DNA of 64,000 nucleotides from Gemmatimonadota bacterium (lineage in GTDB: Bacteria > Gemmatimonadota > Gemmatimonadetes > Gemmatimonadales > GWC2-71-9). Every line of letters begins with the position of its first letter. Position 1 is the first letter of the stretch. This document shows positions 1 to 9,282 of the stretch, piece by piece. Position numbers and translations under genes: made by a program. The notes under the pieces are model-generated. The model made no database searches. It saw nothing but the letters and a program-made list of their open reading frames with translations, and was not told where the DNA came from. The stretch is from contig JAOTVV010000012.1 of the NCBI GenBank assembly GCA_029863245.1, positions 30,692 to 94,691 of the forward strand. Reading direction: 5' to 3'.

Positions 1-1
1 G

Positions 2-55
2 GTCGAGCTGGCCGGGGGCTCGGCGTGGAGGGTCGTGCGTGTGGTGCAGTCATGA
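2..55 (+). CDS. possible 3' end of an upstream gene (partial)
   Basis: One frame runs open from the window edge to a TGA at 53-55 and encodes 17 residues ending in WRVVRVVQS. The alternating hydrophobic and basic pattern could be a genuine C-terminal beta strand, but the piece is too short to assign to any family. It is listed only because the window starts inside it. It could equally be a chance open frame. Confidence 0.25.
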   Translation, partial: VELAGGSAWRVVRVVQS

Positions 56-447
56 CGGCTCAGCCGCCCACGGCAGTCCACGCGGCCGCCGAAGTCCGTA
101 AACAATTACAATATCACGAGTTACGGTCACTGGTATCGCTGTGGGTATCGGATGTGGCGGCGCGACTTGGTGGTCCGCGTCCGGCCCGACACAAAGGAGC
201 TGCGTTACCTCAGCCACCCTGGTGGTGTCTCTTCAGGCACTGCGGAAACTGGCCCCCAGCTGCCAACGGTGCCCCTGGTACGGAGCTTGCGGCCGGTCGA
301 ATTGGGCCCCTTTCGAGCCGGATTCCGTGTGGCAGCAACTGGTTGGCGTGTCGCTGGGTCCTCAGCGACGAAAACTGTGATGGTCGCACCAGAGCACCGC
401 TCACGTGGCCTGCCTGGGTGGGACCACTTTCAATCGGAGGTCTGCAA
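56..447. other. intergenic stretch, no supported gene
   Basis: About 390 nt precede the small lipoprotein gene. A relatively AT-rich patch around 100-120 contains TACAAT (107-112), which resembles a -10 element, but no matching -35 is visible at the right distance. Open frames here have no recognisable motifs and no ribosome binding site, so no gene is called. Confidence 0.5.
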
Positions 448-939
448 ATGAAAACGCTCACCGCCTTGGCAGCCGCTGCCGTGGCCCTGTCGCTCGGATG
501 CGCCGAGTCCGCCGATCCCGGGCAGCTCATGAGCCCGGAAATCGCGAAGGGCAAGCCTGACCTGGCTGTTCCAGCCCTCTGCGAGATGAAGCTAAGCTCC
601 ATGTCCGGCCGGCTCCTCGCGCTTTGTGAGGCCACGAACGACGAGAGTACCCTCTTCTTGTCGAGGAACAACGCGAATAAGGATCGCTGGGGCCTGATGG
701 GGAAGCTGAACCGGGCCGAGACCAAGTGTGACGTCGACGGCGATGCGTTCGGCGCGATCGGCAAGCTCACGGATTTCCGCGACAAGGTCCTCTCGCTCAG
801 GGCGGAAGGGAAGATCAGTGAGCCGGACGGGGTCGATCTGGCTGGCGACGCGCTTGGGCTGATCGCGGATCTGGGTCCGGATCCGGTTAATCCGGAACTG
901 CCTCCGGTCCTGCTGTGTCCCACCCCCCTGGCCACATGA
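448..939 (+). CDS. small hypothetical lipoprotein (163 aa)
   Basis: The ATG at 448 is preceded by a GGAGG-like site about 8 nt upstream. This start gives a clean N-terminus: a Lys, a hydrophobic alanine/leucine core, and the lipobox LSLGC with the cysteine at about residue 18. A secreted lipoprotein anchored in the envelope is therefore likely. The mature part is mostly polar with a few further cysteines and an acidic, proline-rich C-terminus. The frame is open much further upstream, but those codons lack a start context and would hide the signal peptide. No family is recognised. Two strong hairpins follow, so it appears to be transcribed alone. Confidence 0.65.
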   Translation: MKTLTALAAAAVALSLGCAESADPGQLMSPEIAKGKPDLAVPALCEMKLSSMSGRLLALCEATNDESTLFLSRNNANKDRWGLMGKLNRAETKCDVDGDAFGAIGKLTDFRDKVLSLRAEGKISEPDGVDLAGDALGLIADLGPDPVNPELPPVLLCPTPLAT

Positions 940-973
940 GGGCATGAAGCAGCGACAGTCATAAGCACAGTGT

Positions 974-1015
974 CACGTGCCGGCGGCGCACATCACGGGT
1001 GACCGCCGGCACGTG
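974..1015. terminator. 13-bp perfect stem, likely terminator of the small lipoprotein gene
   Basis: CACGTGCCGGCGG (974-986) pairs perfectly with CCGCCGGCACGTG (1003-1015) across a 16-nt loop, 35 nt after the stop at 939. No T tract follows, so Rho-independence is uncertain. It lies between two convergent genes. Confidence 0.5.
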
Positions 1016-1033
1016 GTGTCCTACGCAGCGAAG

Positions 1034-1052
1034 CGCGGGCTTTGAGCCCGCG
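1034..1052. terminator. 8-bp hairpin between convergent genes
   Basis: CGCGGGCT (1034-1041) and AGCCCGCG (1045-1052) form a stem with a TTG loop. It sits between the plus-strand lipoprotein gene and the end of the minus-strand amidohydrolase gene and could serve either. There is no T run. Confidence 0.4.
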
Positions 1053-1096
1053 ACGCAGCCCTCGCCTCTTCACGATCCGATCAGGTGGAGCACGTC

Positions 1097-2776
1097 TCAG
1101 GCCCTCGCAGGCCGCAGTACCCGGCCCGGCAGCGCGGCGGTGCGTTCGCCGCCCTCGAGCGCGAACGCTCCGTTCACGAGCACGTGCACGATGCCGACCG
1201 GATACTGGTGGGGTTTTGAGAATGTCGCCGTGTCGGCAACCGTGTCCGGATCGAAGACGACGAGGTCTGCGAAGGCGCCCGGCGCAACGGCGCCCCGTCC
1301 GTCGAGCCGCAGACGTCGCGCGGGCATCCCGGTCATCTTGTGAATGGCGGTCTCGAGCGGCATCGCGTTGCGCTCCCGGCAGTAGTGCCCCAGAACGCGA
1401 GGGAACGTTCCGAAGCTCCGCGGGTGCGGGGTTCCCGAGGCGAGCGGGCCGGACGTGGCCAGCGCCGAGCCGTCGGAGCAGATCATGCCCAGTGGATGCG
1501 CGAGGAACGCCTGCGTGTTCTCCTCGCTCATTCCGAAACCCACCATGCCGGTGCGTCCGCGATCGTCCCGGATGATGCGGAGGAGCAGGTCGTAGGGTTC
1601 CTCGTTTCGTTCGGTCGCGAGCGCGCCGAGCCGGCGGCCCACGGCCCAGCCGACGGACTCGTCTGCCGTCGAGGTGATCTGCACGGCATCCCAGCTCCCG
1701 AGCTGGGCGATCTTGCTCCGAACAGCCCGTTCGAGGGCGACGGCCAAGTCTGGTGAGGCGAGCCGACCGAGGAGGCCGTCGATCCCACCGTCGCGCGCCC
1801 AGACCGGAAACAGCGAGGTGAGCCCGGTGCTGTAGGCCACGTAGGGGTAGCGGTCGTAGGTGACGTCGATCCCGTCCCTGCGTGCCGCCATCAGCGTGTC
1901 GAGGATCGGGGTTGCTTTCCACCAGTTGCGCTGACCCTGCGCCTTCAGGTGCGCGATCTGCACCGGAACGCCGGCAAGACGCCCCACATTGAGTGCCTCC
2001 TCGACGGCGGCGGCGAGATGGTCGTCTTCATTGCGCATGTGGGAGGCATACGGTAGCCCGGTTCCCTGGAGTGCCGCGGCCACGGACACCAGTTCCTCCA
2101 GGTTGGCGAACCCGCCTGGAACGTATTCGAGCCCGGTCGAGACGCCGCACGCGCCAAACGCGAGCGCCTCCTCGGCGAGACGGCGCATTGAGGCCAGTTC
2201 GTCTGGTGTGGCCGGCCGGTTCTCGTCGCCGATCACGAACGCGCGAATGGTGCCATGCCCGACCATACTCGCCAGGTTCACCGCCGTGCCCCGCCGCTCG
2301 AGCTGCGCAAAGAAGCCCGCCAGATCGCTGAAGGTCAGGTCGATGCCGTGCCGCTCGCGATAGCGCTCCCGCACCATTGTGGCCGTCTCGGGGCTCCACG
2401 GACCTATCGAGCTGCCGTCCTGGCCGGTGACCTCCGTCGTGACACCCTGACGGATCTTGCTCTCAGCCAGCGGGCTTACGAACAGGTCGAGGTCGGTGTG
2501 CGAATGGATGTCGACGAAGCCCGGTGCGACTGCCAGCCCCTCGACCGAGACCTCGACTGACGTGGTGCGACGGATCCGTCTCGCCACGTCGGCAATGTGG
2601 TCGCCCACCACCAGCACGTCCGCCTCGATCGGGGAGGCGCCGGTACCGTCGAACACGAGGCCGCCACGAAACAGCACGTCCGCGAGGTGGTCAGCCGCCC
2701 CACGGGCACGGCGTGGGCGCGTCGCGATCCCGGTGGCGAACGCGGCGGACGCCCGGACGAAATCCCTGCGTCTCAT
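1097..2776 (-). CDS. N-acyl-D-amino-acid deacylase-like amidohydrolase, Tat-exported (559 aa)
   Basis: The protein opens with RRRDF and an alanine-rich stretch, a twin-arginine signal, so it is probably exported folded. The mature part is a metal-dependent amidohydrolase of the D-aminoacylase type. The HSH metal motif lies in DIHSHTDLDLF near residue 90, a GHG motif follows, and an SDGSA segment and the C-terminal VAPGAFADLVVFDP cap are present. The family hydrolyses N-acylated D-amino acids or related D-configured amides. The gene is last in a minus-strand run after an amidase (3978-5696) and an envelope protein (2793-3971), with 16 nt to the latter. This suggests joint breakdown of an extracellular amide. 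The exact substrate cannot be read from sequence. Confidence 0.85.
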   Translation of the reverse strand: MRRRDFVRASAAFATGIATRPRRARGAADHLADVLFRGGLVFDGTGASPIEADVLVVGDHIADVARRIRRTTSVEVSVEGLAVAPGFVDIHSHTDLDLFVSPLAESKIRQGVTTEVTGQDGSSIGPWSPETATMVRERYRERHGIDLTFSDLAGFFAQLERRGTAVNLASMVGHGTIRAFVIGDENRPATPDELASMRRLAEEALAFGACGVSTGLEYVPGGFANLEELVSVAAALQGTGLPYASHMRNEDDHLAAAVEEALNVGRLAGVPVQIAHLKAQGQRNWWKATPILDTLMAARRDGIDVTYDRYPYVAYSTGLTSLFPVWARDGGIDGLLGRLASPDLAVALERAVRSKIAQLGSWDAVQITSTADESVGWAVGRRLGALATERNEEPYDLLLRIIRDDRGRTGMVGFGMSEENTQAFLAHPLGMICSDGSALATSGPLASGTPHPRSFGTFPRVLGHYCRERNAMPLETAIHKMTGMPARRLRLDGRGAVAPGAFADLVVFDPDTVADTATFSKPHQYPVGIVHVLVNGAFALEGGERTAALPGRVLRPARA

Positions 2777-2792
2777 CGTGTCGTCTCGCGGA

Positions 2793-3971
2793 TCAGAAGT
2801 GCGCTTCGAACAGGCGAACCTGCACGGCCGGGGTCAGGTGGATGCGCCCGTCGCGTGACAGCTGCGGCACGGCGGTCGGCAGCGGGACAGGTAGATCCAG
2901 CATCATGCCGCGATCGAGGGTGACGAGGGCAAGACGTGGTATAGCCGACGCCTCGCGGCGCTCGATGGAGCGCCGTGGGCTCAACAGGGTGGCCCCGAGA
3001 CCCAATCCGAGTGTCGCTCCTGCCGTGGGGATCGCGACGGCCGCTTGATTGTCGTTCACGTCGAACAGGAGATCCAGTCCGAGGCCGGCAATGCCGCCGG
3101 CCAGTCCCGCGGCCGACGTGATCCTGACCTGGCTCGGTGTCGGCCGCCAGGCGCTGGCGATGGGCAACGCGGCAGCCATGAACGCATTTCCCCCGAGCAA
3201 GGTCGTCGTGAGCAGCGCGTTGTTTTCGGCGCCCGCCAGTACGCCGGCGGCGAATCCGTACCAGGTGCCCCAGAGGCTCGCGTGCCGAATCAGCGTGGCC
3301 GTTCCGTTGTCCACGTCGACCCGGGAGAGCGCCAACCCCGTGCCGATCCCGGCCACACCGCCGACGAGGAGCGCCGCAAATACGGCTTCGCTCGGCGAGG
3401 ACGAGTCGCAGACTTCCCCGGTTGGAGTCTGGAAACAGAACTCGTCATCCCCGACGCCCAACACTTCGCGCCATCCGGCCGCCTGCCAGCTGAGCCAGAC
3501 GGTGCTGAGCGAGTACAGACCGGCCTGACCGGCCGTCAGGGGTGTCGCGCCCGCGTACGCGCGGGAGGCGAAGAACCCCAGAGGGGCACCGACGAGGAGG
3601 CCGGCACCGTACGGCGTCGCGCTCTCGGCCCCGAGTGCGGCCGGGGTGGCGATCCCGAGCCAGCTCAGGAAGAGGGTGTTCCACACCACGAACCCCGTTC
3701 GTCCTCCACCGAGCGTCATCGACCTGCGGAGTCCCGCGAGAAGATCGGCGGCGCGAGCGGCCGCCGGGGTTCCGGGGTATCGGTCCACGACGTAGCGGAG
3801 CAGCTCCTCGGCCAATTCATAGCGGCCGCTGGCGTCGAGCTCGCGCGCCGTCTGCACGAGGATCGCGGCCGTGTCGGCTGGTGTCTGCTGGGCCGCCGCT
3901 GTGGTGGTGTGGAGGGTGACGGCCGCGAGGCCAAGGCACAGCGCGAGGAGGAACGAGCGAAGGCGTCGCAT
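2793..3971 (-). CDS. hypothetical envelope protein with a TPR-like N-terminus (392 aa)
   Basis: A signal peptide ending at AAAQQ (about residue 28) is followed by a short helical, YbgF/TPR-like unit (GRYELAEELLRYVVDRYP). The remaining 300 or so residues are rich in glycine, alanine and leucine and have repeated amphipathic or hydrophobic segments. These could be membrane helices or glycine-zipper strands. The C-terminus ends LFEAHF, with a terminal aromatic as in outer-membrane barrels. It lies 6 nt after the amidase stop and 16 nt before the D-aminoacylase-like gene, so all three are probably one transcript. No named family is recognised. A role in binding or passing the hydrolases' substrate is only a guess. 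Confidence 0.7.
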   Translation of the reverse strand: MRRLRSFLLALCLGLAAVTLHTTTAAAQQTPADTAAILVQTARELDASGRYELAEELLRYVVDRYPGTPAAARAADLLAGLRRSMTLGGGRTGFVVWNTLFLSWLGIATPAALGAESATPYGAGLLVGAPLGFFASRAYAGATPLTAGQAGLYSLSTVWLSWQAAGWREVLGVGDDEFCFQTPTGEVCDSSSPSEAVFAALLVGGVAGIGTGLALSRVDVDNGTATLIRHASLWGTWYGFAAGVLAGAENNALLTTTLLGGNAFMAAALPIASAWRPTPSQVRITSAAGLAGGIAGLGLDLLFDVNDNQAAVAIPTAGATLGLGLGATLLSPRRSIERREASAIPRLALVTLDRGMMLDLPVPLPTAVPQLSRDGRIHLTPAVQVRLFEAHF

Positions 3972-3977
3972 AGAGCG

Positions 3978-5696
3978 CTAGGCGAATGCGGCCGGCCGCC
4001 GAAGGTGGAAACCGGTCGCGTCCTGATACACCTTCGCCACCGCCAGCAGCTCGGCTTCCCCGAACAGCTTGGCGATGAACGAGATGCTGACCGGTGTGCC
4101 GTCGTCCCGGAACCCGTTGGGGACGGTCATGGCTGGGTGACCCGTGAGATTCGTCGTGAGCAGCACGGTTCCGCCGTAGGACGGGGTGATGAAGACGTCG
4201 ATGCCGTCCATGACCGCGTCCATGCTTCCCATGAGCATGGTGCGGACGCGATTGGCCTTGATGTACTCGACGGCCGGAATGAGGCGGGACTGACGGAAGT
4301 CGTTGGGCCAGGCCTGTTCCACCTGGCGGACCATCAGGTCGTCTCGGTTGCTGCGCGTGAGGTCGTCGAACGCGGCGGCGGCTTCGGCGCTGAGGATGAA
4401 CCTGAGCGCATCCACCGGAACGTCGGTCGGAAGCTCCACGGGGAGCAACTCCACGCCCAGGTTCCGGAGCACGCCGAGGGCTGGTGTGTCGAAGTCGGGT
4501 CCCTCACGCTCGCCTTCGAAGGCGCTCTTGTAGTATCCGATGCGCAGGGACGTGATGGGGAGTCGCGCGTCCCAGTCAAACGGGAGGTCGCGCACGGTGG
4601 GGTCTTTGCCATCCGCACCGTGGATGGCCTCGAACACCAGAGCACAGTCTTCCACGGACCGGCAAATCGGTCCGAGCTTGTCCATGGTCCAGGAGAGGGC
4701 CATGGCGCCGTGCCGGCTCACACGCCCGAACGTGGGTCGCAGGCCGGTCGCGCCGCAGCGGGTGGCGGGAGACACGATCGAGCCCAGGGTCTCGCTCCCG
4801 ATGCTGAAGCCCACGAGACCGGCCACGGTGGCCGATGCCGGCCCTGCCGACGATCCGGAGGATCCCTGTTCCAGCTTCCACGGGTTGCGGGTCTTGCCCC
4901 CGAACCACACGTCTCCCCAGGCGAGCGCCCCCAGCGTGAGCTTCGCGATCAGCACGGCACCCGCCTCTTCCAAGCGCCGCACGACCGTCGCGTCATAGGG
5001 GATCGTCTGCTCCTCGTAGGGCTTGGCACCCCAGGTCGTCCGGTACTCGTCTTCGGCCAGCAGGTCCTTGGCACCCCACGGAATGCCGTGCAGCGGGCCC
5101 CGCACCAGACCCCGCGCCAGTTCCGCGTCCGCGCGCCTCGCCTGACGCAGCGCCAGATCCTCGGTCAACGTAATGACGCACTCGAGTCGCGGTCCGAACC
5201 GTTTCAGCCGATCGAGATACATGCTCGTGAGCTCGACCGAGGTCACCTGGCGAGTCCGCAGCAGCTCTCCCATGTCGGTGATCGACCAGAACGCGACGGC
5301 CTCCAGGTTCGCGGGTCGCGTGACGGACCGCCGAGTGCGTCGCCGCTCGCGCCGTGCGACCGTCGCAGGTCGTCCCGGGAGGACCGGATCGAATCGAACT
5401 GCGGGCGGCACCTCGTTGGGGATGCTCACGGCCCGGAGTTTCTCGTAGGCCTCGAGATTGGAGTTGATGCCGTCCAGCATGAGCTCGCGCTCGGCATCGG
5501 TGAACTCGAGTCCCGCCACGGCTTCGGCGTTGGCGAGCATCTCTTTGGTGATCTTGCCGCCCTGGGCGAGCGCCCAGAGGGTAGCTGGGAAGGCCGTGCC
5601 ACCCAGACCGATGCCGGAGAGATACGCCATGAATCGGCGGCGGGCGATGGGGGCGTGTGCGGTTCTGCCGCTCGGTGGAGTCGTTCGCTGTTCCAT
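3978..5696 (-). CDS. amidase-signature family hydrolase, Tat-exported (572 aa)
   Basis: The N-terminus carries RRRFMAYLSGIGLGG, a twin-arginine signal. The rest is an amidase-signature enzyme like GatA-type amidases. The Lys of the Ser-cisSer-Lys triad lies in HGIPWGAKDLL, the cis-Ser in the glycine/serine loop GSSGSSAG, and the nucleophile Ser in GSETLGS. Such enzymes hydrolyse amide bonds. Export and the absence of gatB/gatC nearby argue against tRNA amidotransferase function. It is first in the operon with the repeat-rich envelope protein and the D-aminoacylase-like enzyme. An extra segment of about 100 residues lies between the signal and the amidase core. Confidence 0.88.
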   Translation of the reverse strand: MEQRTTPPSGRTAHAPIARRRFMAYLSGIGLGGTAFPATLWALAQGGKITKEMLANAEAVAGLEFTDAERELMLDGINSNLEAYEKLRAVSIPNEVPPAVRFDPVLPGRPATVARRERRRTRRSVTRPANLEAVAFWSITDMGELLRTRQVTSVELTSMYLDRLKRFGPRLECVITLTEDLALRQARRADAELARGLVRGPLHGIPWGAKDLLAEDEYRTTWGAKPYEEQTIPYDATVVRRLEEAGAVLIAKLTLGALAWGDVWFGGKTRNPWKLEQGSSGSSAGPASATVAGLVGFSIGSETLGSIVSPATRCGATGLRPTFGRVSRHGAMALSWTMDKLGPICRSVEDCALVFEAIHGADGKDPTVRDLPFDWDARLPITSLRIGYYKSAFEGEREGPDFDTPALGVLRNLGVELLPVELPTDVPVDALRFILSAEAAAAFDDLTRSNRDDLMVRQVEQAWPNDFRQSRLIPAVEYIKANRVRTMLMGSMDAVMDGIDVFITPSYGGTVLLTTNLTGHPAMTVPNGFRDDGTPVSISFIAKLFGEAELLAVAKVYQDATGFHLRRPAAFA

Positions 5697-5819
5697 TCCC
5701 GGGCCGATGGTCGGGGTGCAGGGCGATGTGAGGACCGTAGGTTGACCGGGCAGCGGCGGTCGTTCACAAAAGCTACGATGCCGCCACGCGGGCGCCAGGT
5801 TGAGGGCGGTCGCCCCCGC

Positions 5820-6230
5820 TCACGAAGTGAGACCCGCCAGCACCCTCTCGACCCTGGATCGTACATCTTCGGCCAGCGGTTTCACGCTCGTCTTCCCCGT
5901 CATGGCCAGCTGCCTGACCGGGTCGATGGCGGCAACGACGCTGCGTCCCGGCTGATCCGAGGCGTACACGATGAAGTTGCAGGGTAGGAGTAAGCCGATG
6001 TCCCGCTCCTCCGCCAGCGCCTGATGAGCCAGTGGGGGATTGCAGGCGCCGAGGATGACGTAGGGCCGAAATTCGACGTCCAACTTCTGCTTGAAGGTTC
6101 CCTTCACGTCGATCTCCGTGAGGACGCCGAAGCCCTCTTTTGCCAGCTCCTCGCGCGTGCGCGCCACGGCCTGGTCGAATGCCACGGGGATCTCGACGCT
6201 GAATCCGTAGCCTATGTCGTGCAATGGCAT
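5820..6230 (-). CDS. DUF302 domain protein (136 aa)
   Basis: The ATG at 6230 is chosen over one 51 nt upstream because a GAGGAG site sits just before it and the DUF302 core begins at once (YGFSVEIPVAFDQAV). The conserved pattern of this small alpha/beta family is present: EIDVKGTFKQKL, then YVILGACNPPLAHQAL, then the LLPCNFIVY segment. Its biochemical role is not established. Homologues often accompany redox, sulfur or respiratory genes. Here it diverges from the cytochrome oxidase operon across a 186-nt gap. Confidence 0.85.
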   Translation of the reverse strand: MPLHDIGYGFSVEIPVAFDQAVARTREELAKEGFGVLTEIDVKGTFKQKLDVEFRPYVILGACNPPLAHQALAEERDIGLLLPCNFIVYASDQPGRSVVAAIDPVRQLAMTGKTSVKPLAEDVRSRVERVLAGLTS

Positions 6231-6340
6231 GACGTTGCTCCTCGTGATCGTGTGGAGGGCCGTACGGTGGGTGTTGGCCACGGTGATGGCCCATGTGGAA
6301 GATAGCTTGACCGGGCTGTGTTCCGGCGAGTGGCCGTGCG

Positions 6341-6369
6341 TTGACCTAACGGGAGTCGACTGCTAGAAT
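6341..6369 (+). promoter_or_regulatory. sigma-70-type promoter of the cytochrome oxidase operon
   Basis: TTGACC (6341-6346), a 17-bp spacer and TAGAAT (6364-6369) match the housekeeping consensus at 5 of 6 positions in each box. Transcription would begin near 6376 and leave a leader of about 40 nt before ctaC. This is the best-matching promoter in the window. Confidence 0.6.
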
Positions 6370-6415
6370 TCCGCCGCCTCGCCGGACGCGGGGCCATTCA
6401 GATAAGGAAAGCTTC

Positions 6416-7450
6416 TTGGCACAATCGTTTCCTCGGACAAGGAATTCGCACGGTCGCCGGTCGGTGGCGGTCCTTGTTGCGGTCCTCGCAATGGCGCTCG
6501 CGGCGTGCTCCCGCGAATACCCGCAGTCCGCGCTCCATCCCACGGCCGACTTCGGCGACCAGATCGACGTCCTGTTCCGCACCATTTTTTGGTGGGCGGT
6601 GGGTGTCTTCGTGATCGTCGAGGCGGCGCTGCTCTTCGTGCTGTTTCGCTACCGGGACCGCCCGGGCGCTGCGGATCCCAAGCGGGTCCACGGCCACACG
6701 CTCCTCGAGGTAGCCTGGACCCTCGCACCGGCAGTCGTTCTGGTCTTCATCGCGGTACCGACGATCCGGACCATCTTCCGGACCGAGGCGGCGCCGCCGG
6801 CGGATGCGCTCACGGTTGAGGTGATCGGGCACCAGTGGTGGTGGGAGTTTCGCTATCCCGACCTGGGCCTGGTCACGGCCAACGAGATGCACGTGCCCCA
6901 GGGGCGGGCGGTCGTGCTGTCGATGACGTCCGAAGACGTCATCCACTCCTTTTGGGCACCCAAGCTCGGCGGCAAGCGCGATGTCCTGCCCGGCCGCACC
7001 ACCCGCATCGTGTTCACGCCCGATTCGATCGGTGAGGTGTACGGGCAGTGCGCGGAGTTCTGCGGCGAGTCGCACGCCAACATGCGGTTCCGCGTCATGG
7101 TGGATGCTCCCGAGGTGTTCGCCCTTTGGGCCGATCGGCAGCTGCAGCCCGCGGTCCCGGTCGATTCGCTCGACGAACCCCTGCGGCAGGGGGCACAGGT
7201 GTACCTGACCAAGGGTTGTCTCGCCTGTCACGCGATCACCGGTGTATCGGCCGGTGTGCTCGGCCCCAACCTGACGCACGTGGGGAGCCGGACCACCATC
7301 GCATCGGGGATCCTGCCGAATACCCCCGAGGGGCTCACGCGCTGGTTGCGGAACCCAGTTGGGGAGAAACCCGGAAGCCTCATGCCACAGATTCCGCTGA
7401 CGGATGACGAGATGGCATTGCTCGTCGCGTACCTTCAGAGCCTGAACTAG
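6416..7450 (+). CDS. ctaC: cytochrome c oxidase subunit II with fused cytochrome c domain (344 aa)
   Basis: The TTG at 6416 follows an AAGGAA site and gives a full lipoprotein-type signal (lipobox LAAC at about residue 31). The next in-frame ATG would cut that signal. Two membrane helices follow at about 50-75 and 92-115, then the cupredoxin domain with the binuclear CuA motif GQCAEFCGESHANM (C-x3-C-x3-H-x2-M). A C-terminal cytochrome c domain carries CLACH at about residues 268-272. The fusion defines a caa3-type oxidase that accepts electrons directly through its own heme c. It heads the ctaC-D-E-F operon. Confidence 0.97.
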   Translation: MAQSFPRTRNSHGRRSVAVLVAVLAMALAACSREYPQSALHPTADFGDQIDVLFRTIFWWAVGVFVIVEAALLFVLFRYRDRPGAADPKRVHGHTLLEVAWTLAPAVVLVFIAVPTIRTIFRTEAAPPADALTVEVIGHQWWWEFRYPDLGLVTANEMHVPQGRAVVLSMTSEDVIHSFWAPKLGGKRDVLPGRTTRIVFTPDSIGEVYGQCAEFCGESHANMRFRVMVDAPEVFALWADRQLQPAVPVDSLDEPLRQGAQVYLTKGCLACHAITGVSAGVLGPNLTHVGSRTTIASGILPNTPEGLTRWLRNPVGEKPGSLMPQIPLTDDEMALLVAYLQSLN

Positions 7451-7464
7451 GAGACACAGCCGGC

Positions 7465-9276
7465 ATGGCTACATCGGTTGCGCATCAGGCTCCGGGGGGC
7501 CCCGCCGCGCTGGGGTCACGAATCTGGAGTTGGGTTACCACGACGGACCACAAACGGATCGGGATCCTGTATGGGGTCACGGCGTTTGCGTTCTTCCTGC
7601 TCGGGGGCCTCGAGGCGCTGATCATCCGCCTCCAGCTCGCGTCGTCGGGCAACACTGTGGTGAGCGCCGAGGCGTACAGTCAGTTGTTCACGATGCACGG
7701 CACGACGATGGTGTTCCTTGCGATCATGCCGTTGTCTGCCGCGTTCTTCAACTTCATCATCCCGCTTCAGATCGGTGCCCGCGACGTCGCGTTCCCACGG
7801 CTCAACGCCTTCAGCTACTGGGTGTTCCTACTGGGCGGGCTGTTCTTGAATGCGAGCTTCCTGGCGGGCGCGGCGCCCAACGCTGGCTGGTTCGGTTACG
7901 CCAACCTGACGTCGACTCAGTACTCGCCCGGACTGAACATCGATTTCTGGGTCCTCGGACTGCAGGTGCTCGGGGTCGCCTCGATCGCGGCGGGCATCAA
8001 CTTCATCGTCACGATCATCAATTTGCGGGCGCCGGGCATGACGCTGATGCGCATGCCGGTGTTCACGTGGATGAGCCTCGTGACCCAGTTCATCATCGTC
8101 ACCGCGTTTCCCGTGATCACCGTGGCACTCGTCTTCCTGATGTTCGACCGGTTCTTCGGGACGACGTTCTACTCCGTCGCGGCGGGGGGTGACGTGCTGC
8201 TGTGGCAGCACTTATTCTGGTTGTTCGGCCATCCCGAGGTGTACATCCTCATCCTGCCGGCGATGGGCATCATCTCTGACGTGATCCCGACCTTCTCGCG
8301 CAAGCCGCTGTTCGGCTACGCGGTCGTCGTGTATTCGGGACTCCTGATCGGTATCCTGGGCTGGGGCGTGTGGGCACACCACATGTTTCAGGTCGGGCTC
8401 GGGCCGATCGCGGACTCGGTGTTTTCCGCAACGACCATGCTGATCGCGATCCCCACAGGGGTGAAGATCTTCAACTGGATCGCCACCATGTGGGGTGGCA
8501 AGATCAAGTTCACAACGTCGATGCTCTTCGCCGTGGGCTTTATCGCCATGTTCATCATCGGCGGGCTCTCCGGCGTCATGCACGCGTCGCCGCCGGCCGA
8601 CCTGCAGCAGACCGACACATATTTCGTCGTCGCGCACTTCCACTACGTGCTGTTCGGCGGGGCGATGCTCGGCATCTTTGCCGGGATCTACTTCTGGTGG
8701 CCCAAGGTGACCGGACGGTTACTGAGTGAGCGAATCGGGAAGCTGCATTTCTGGCTGACCATCATCGGCGCGAACCTGTCGTTCTTCCCAATGCATTTCA
8801 TTGGGCTGCTCGGCATGCCGCGCCGGATCTACACCTACGATCCCGCGCTCGGGCTGGACACGATGAACCTCGTCGCGACGATCGGTGCATTCACCATGGG
8901 ATTGGGTGCCTTGGTGTTTGTGGTGAACGTCGTATGGTCGCGCAAGCGGGGGACACCGGCCGGGAACGATCCGTGGGGAGGGGCGACCCTCGAGTGGGCG
9001 ATTTCCTCGCCACCGCCGGTCTACAACTTCTCGGTGATTCCCGAAGTGCGCAGTCGCCTTCCGATGTGGGCGGAAGACGGGATGACTCCGGTGCCGGAGA
9101 CGCCGCCGTCACCCGTGCACGTTCCCGCCGGATCGTACTGGCCCGCACTGGCAGCTACGGGCATCATCGTGATGGCCATCGGCGCCATTCTCAAAACCCT
9201 GCTGATCACGCTGGGCGGCGTGGCGGTGCTCGTGGTGAGCATCTACGCGTGGTCGTTCGAGCCGTTCGAGGTCTGA
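7465..9276 (+). CDS. ctaD: cytochrome c oxidase subunit I (603 aa)
   Basis: This is the catalytic heme-copper subunit that reduces oxygen and pumps protons. About 12 or more membrane helices are apparent. Ligand motifs are intact: HGTTMVF (low-spin heme His), GHPEVYI (CuB His with the cross-linked Tyr), the adjacent HH pair in WAHHMF (CuB), and AHFHYV (the two heme-binding His). Length is normal for an A-type enzyme with a short C-terminal extension. It starts 15 nt after ctaC. Confidence 0.98.
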   Translation: MATSVAHQAPGGPAALGSRIWSWVTTTDHKRIGILYGVTAFAFFLLGGLEALIIRLQLASSGNTVVSAEAYSQLFTMHGTTMVFLAIMPLSAAFFNFIIPLQIGARDVAFPRLNAFSYWVFLLGGLFLNASFLAGAAPNAGWFGYANLTSTQYSPGLNIDFWVLGLQVLGVASIAAGINFIVTIINLRAPGMTLMRMPVFTWMSLVTQFIIVTAFPVITVALVFLMFDRFFGTTFYSVAAGGDVLLWQHLFWLFGHPEVYILILPAMGIISDVIPTFSRKPLFGYAVVVYSGLLIGILGWGVWAHHMFQVGLGPIADSVFSATTMLIAIPTGVKIFNWIATMWGGKIKFTTSMLFAVGFIAMFIIGGLSGVMHASPPADLQQTDTYFVVAHFHYVLFGGAMLGIFAGIYFWWPKVTGRLLSERIGKLHFWLTIIGANLSFFPMHFIGLLGMPRRIYTYDPALGLDTMNLVATIGAFTMGLGALVFVVNVVWSRKRGTPAGNDPWGGATLEWAISSPPPVYNFSVIPEVRSRLPMWAEDGMTPVPETPPSPVHVPAGSYWPALAATGIIVMAIGAILKTLLITLGGVAVLVVSIYAWSFEPFEV

Positions 9277-9282
9277 TCGTCA

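Noticed and set aside
25..447. N-terminal extension of the first lipoprotein gene by 141 codons
   Set aside because: The upstream part has no ribosome binding site, no motif, and would bury a good lipoprotein signal peptide.
3045..5987. 980-codon open frame on the plus strand
   Set aside because: It is antisense to the amidase and the envelope gene, has no domain motifs, and is a by-product of high GC composition.
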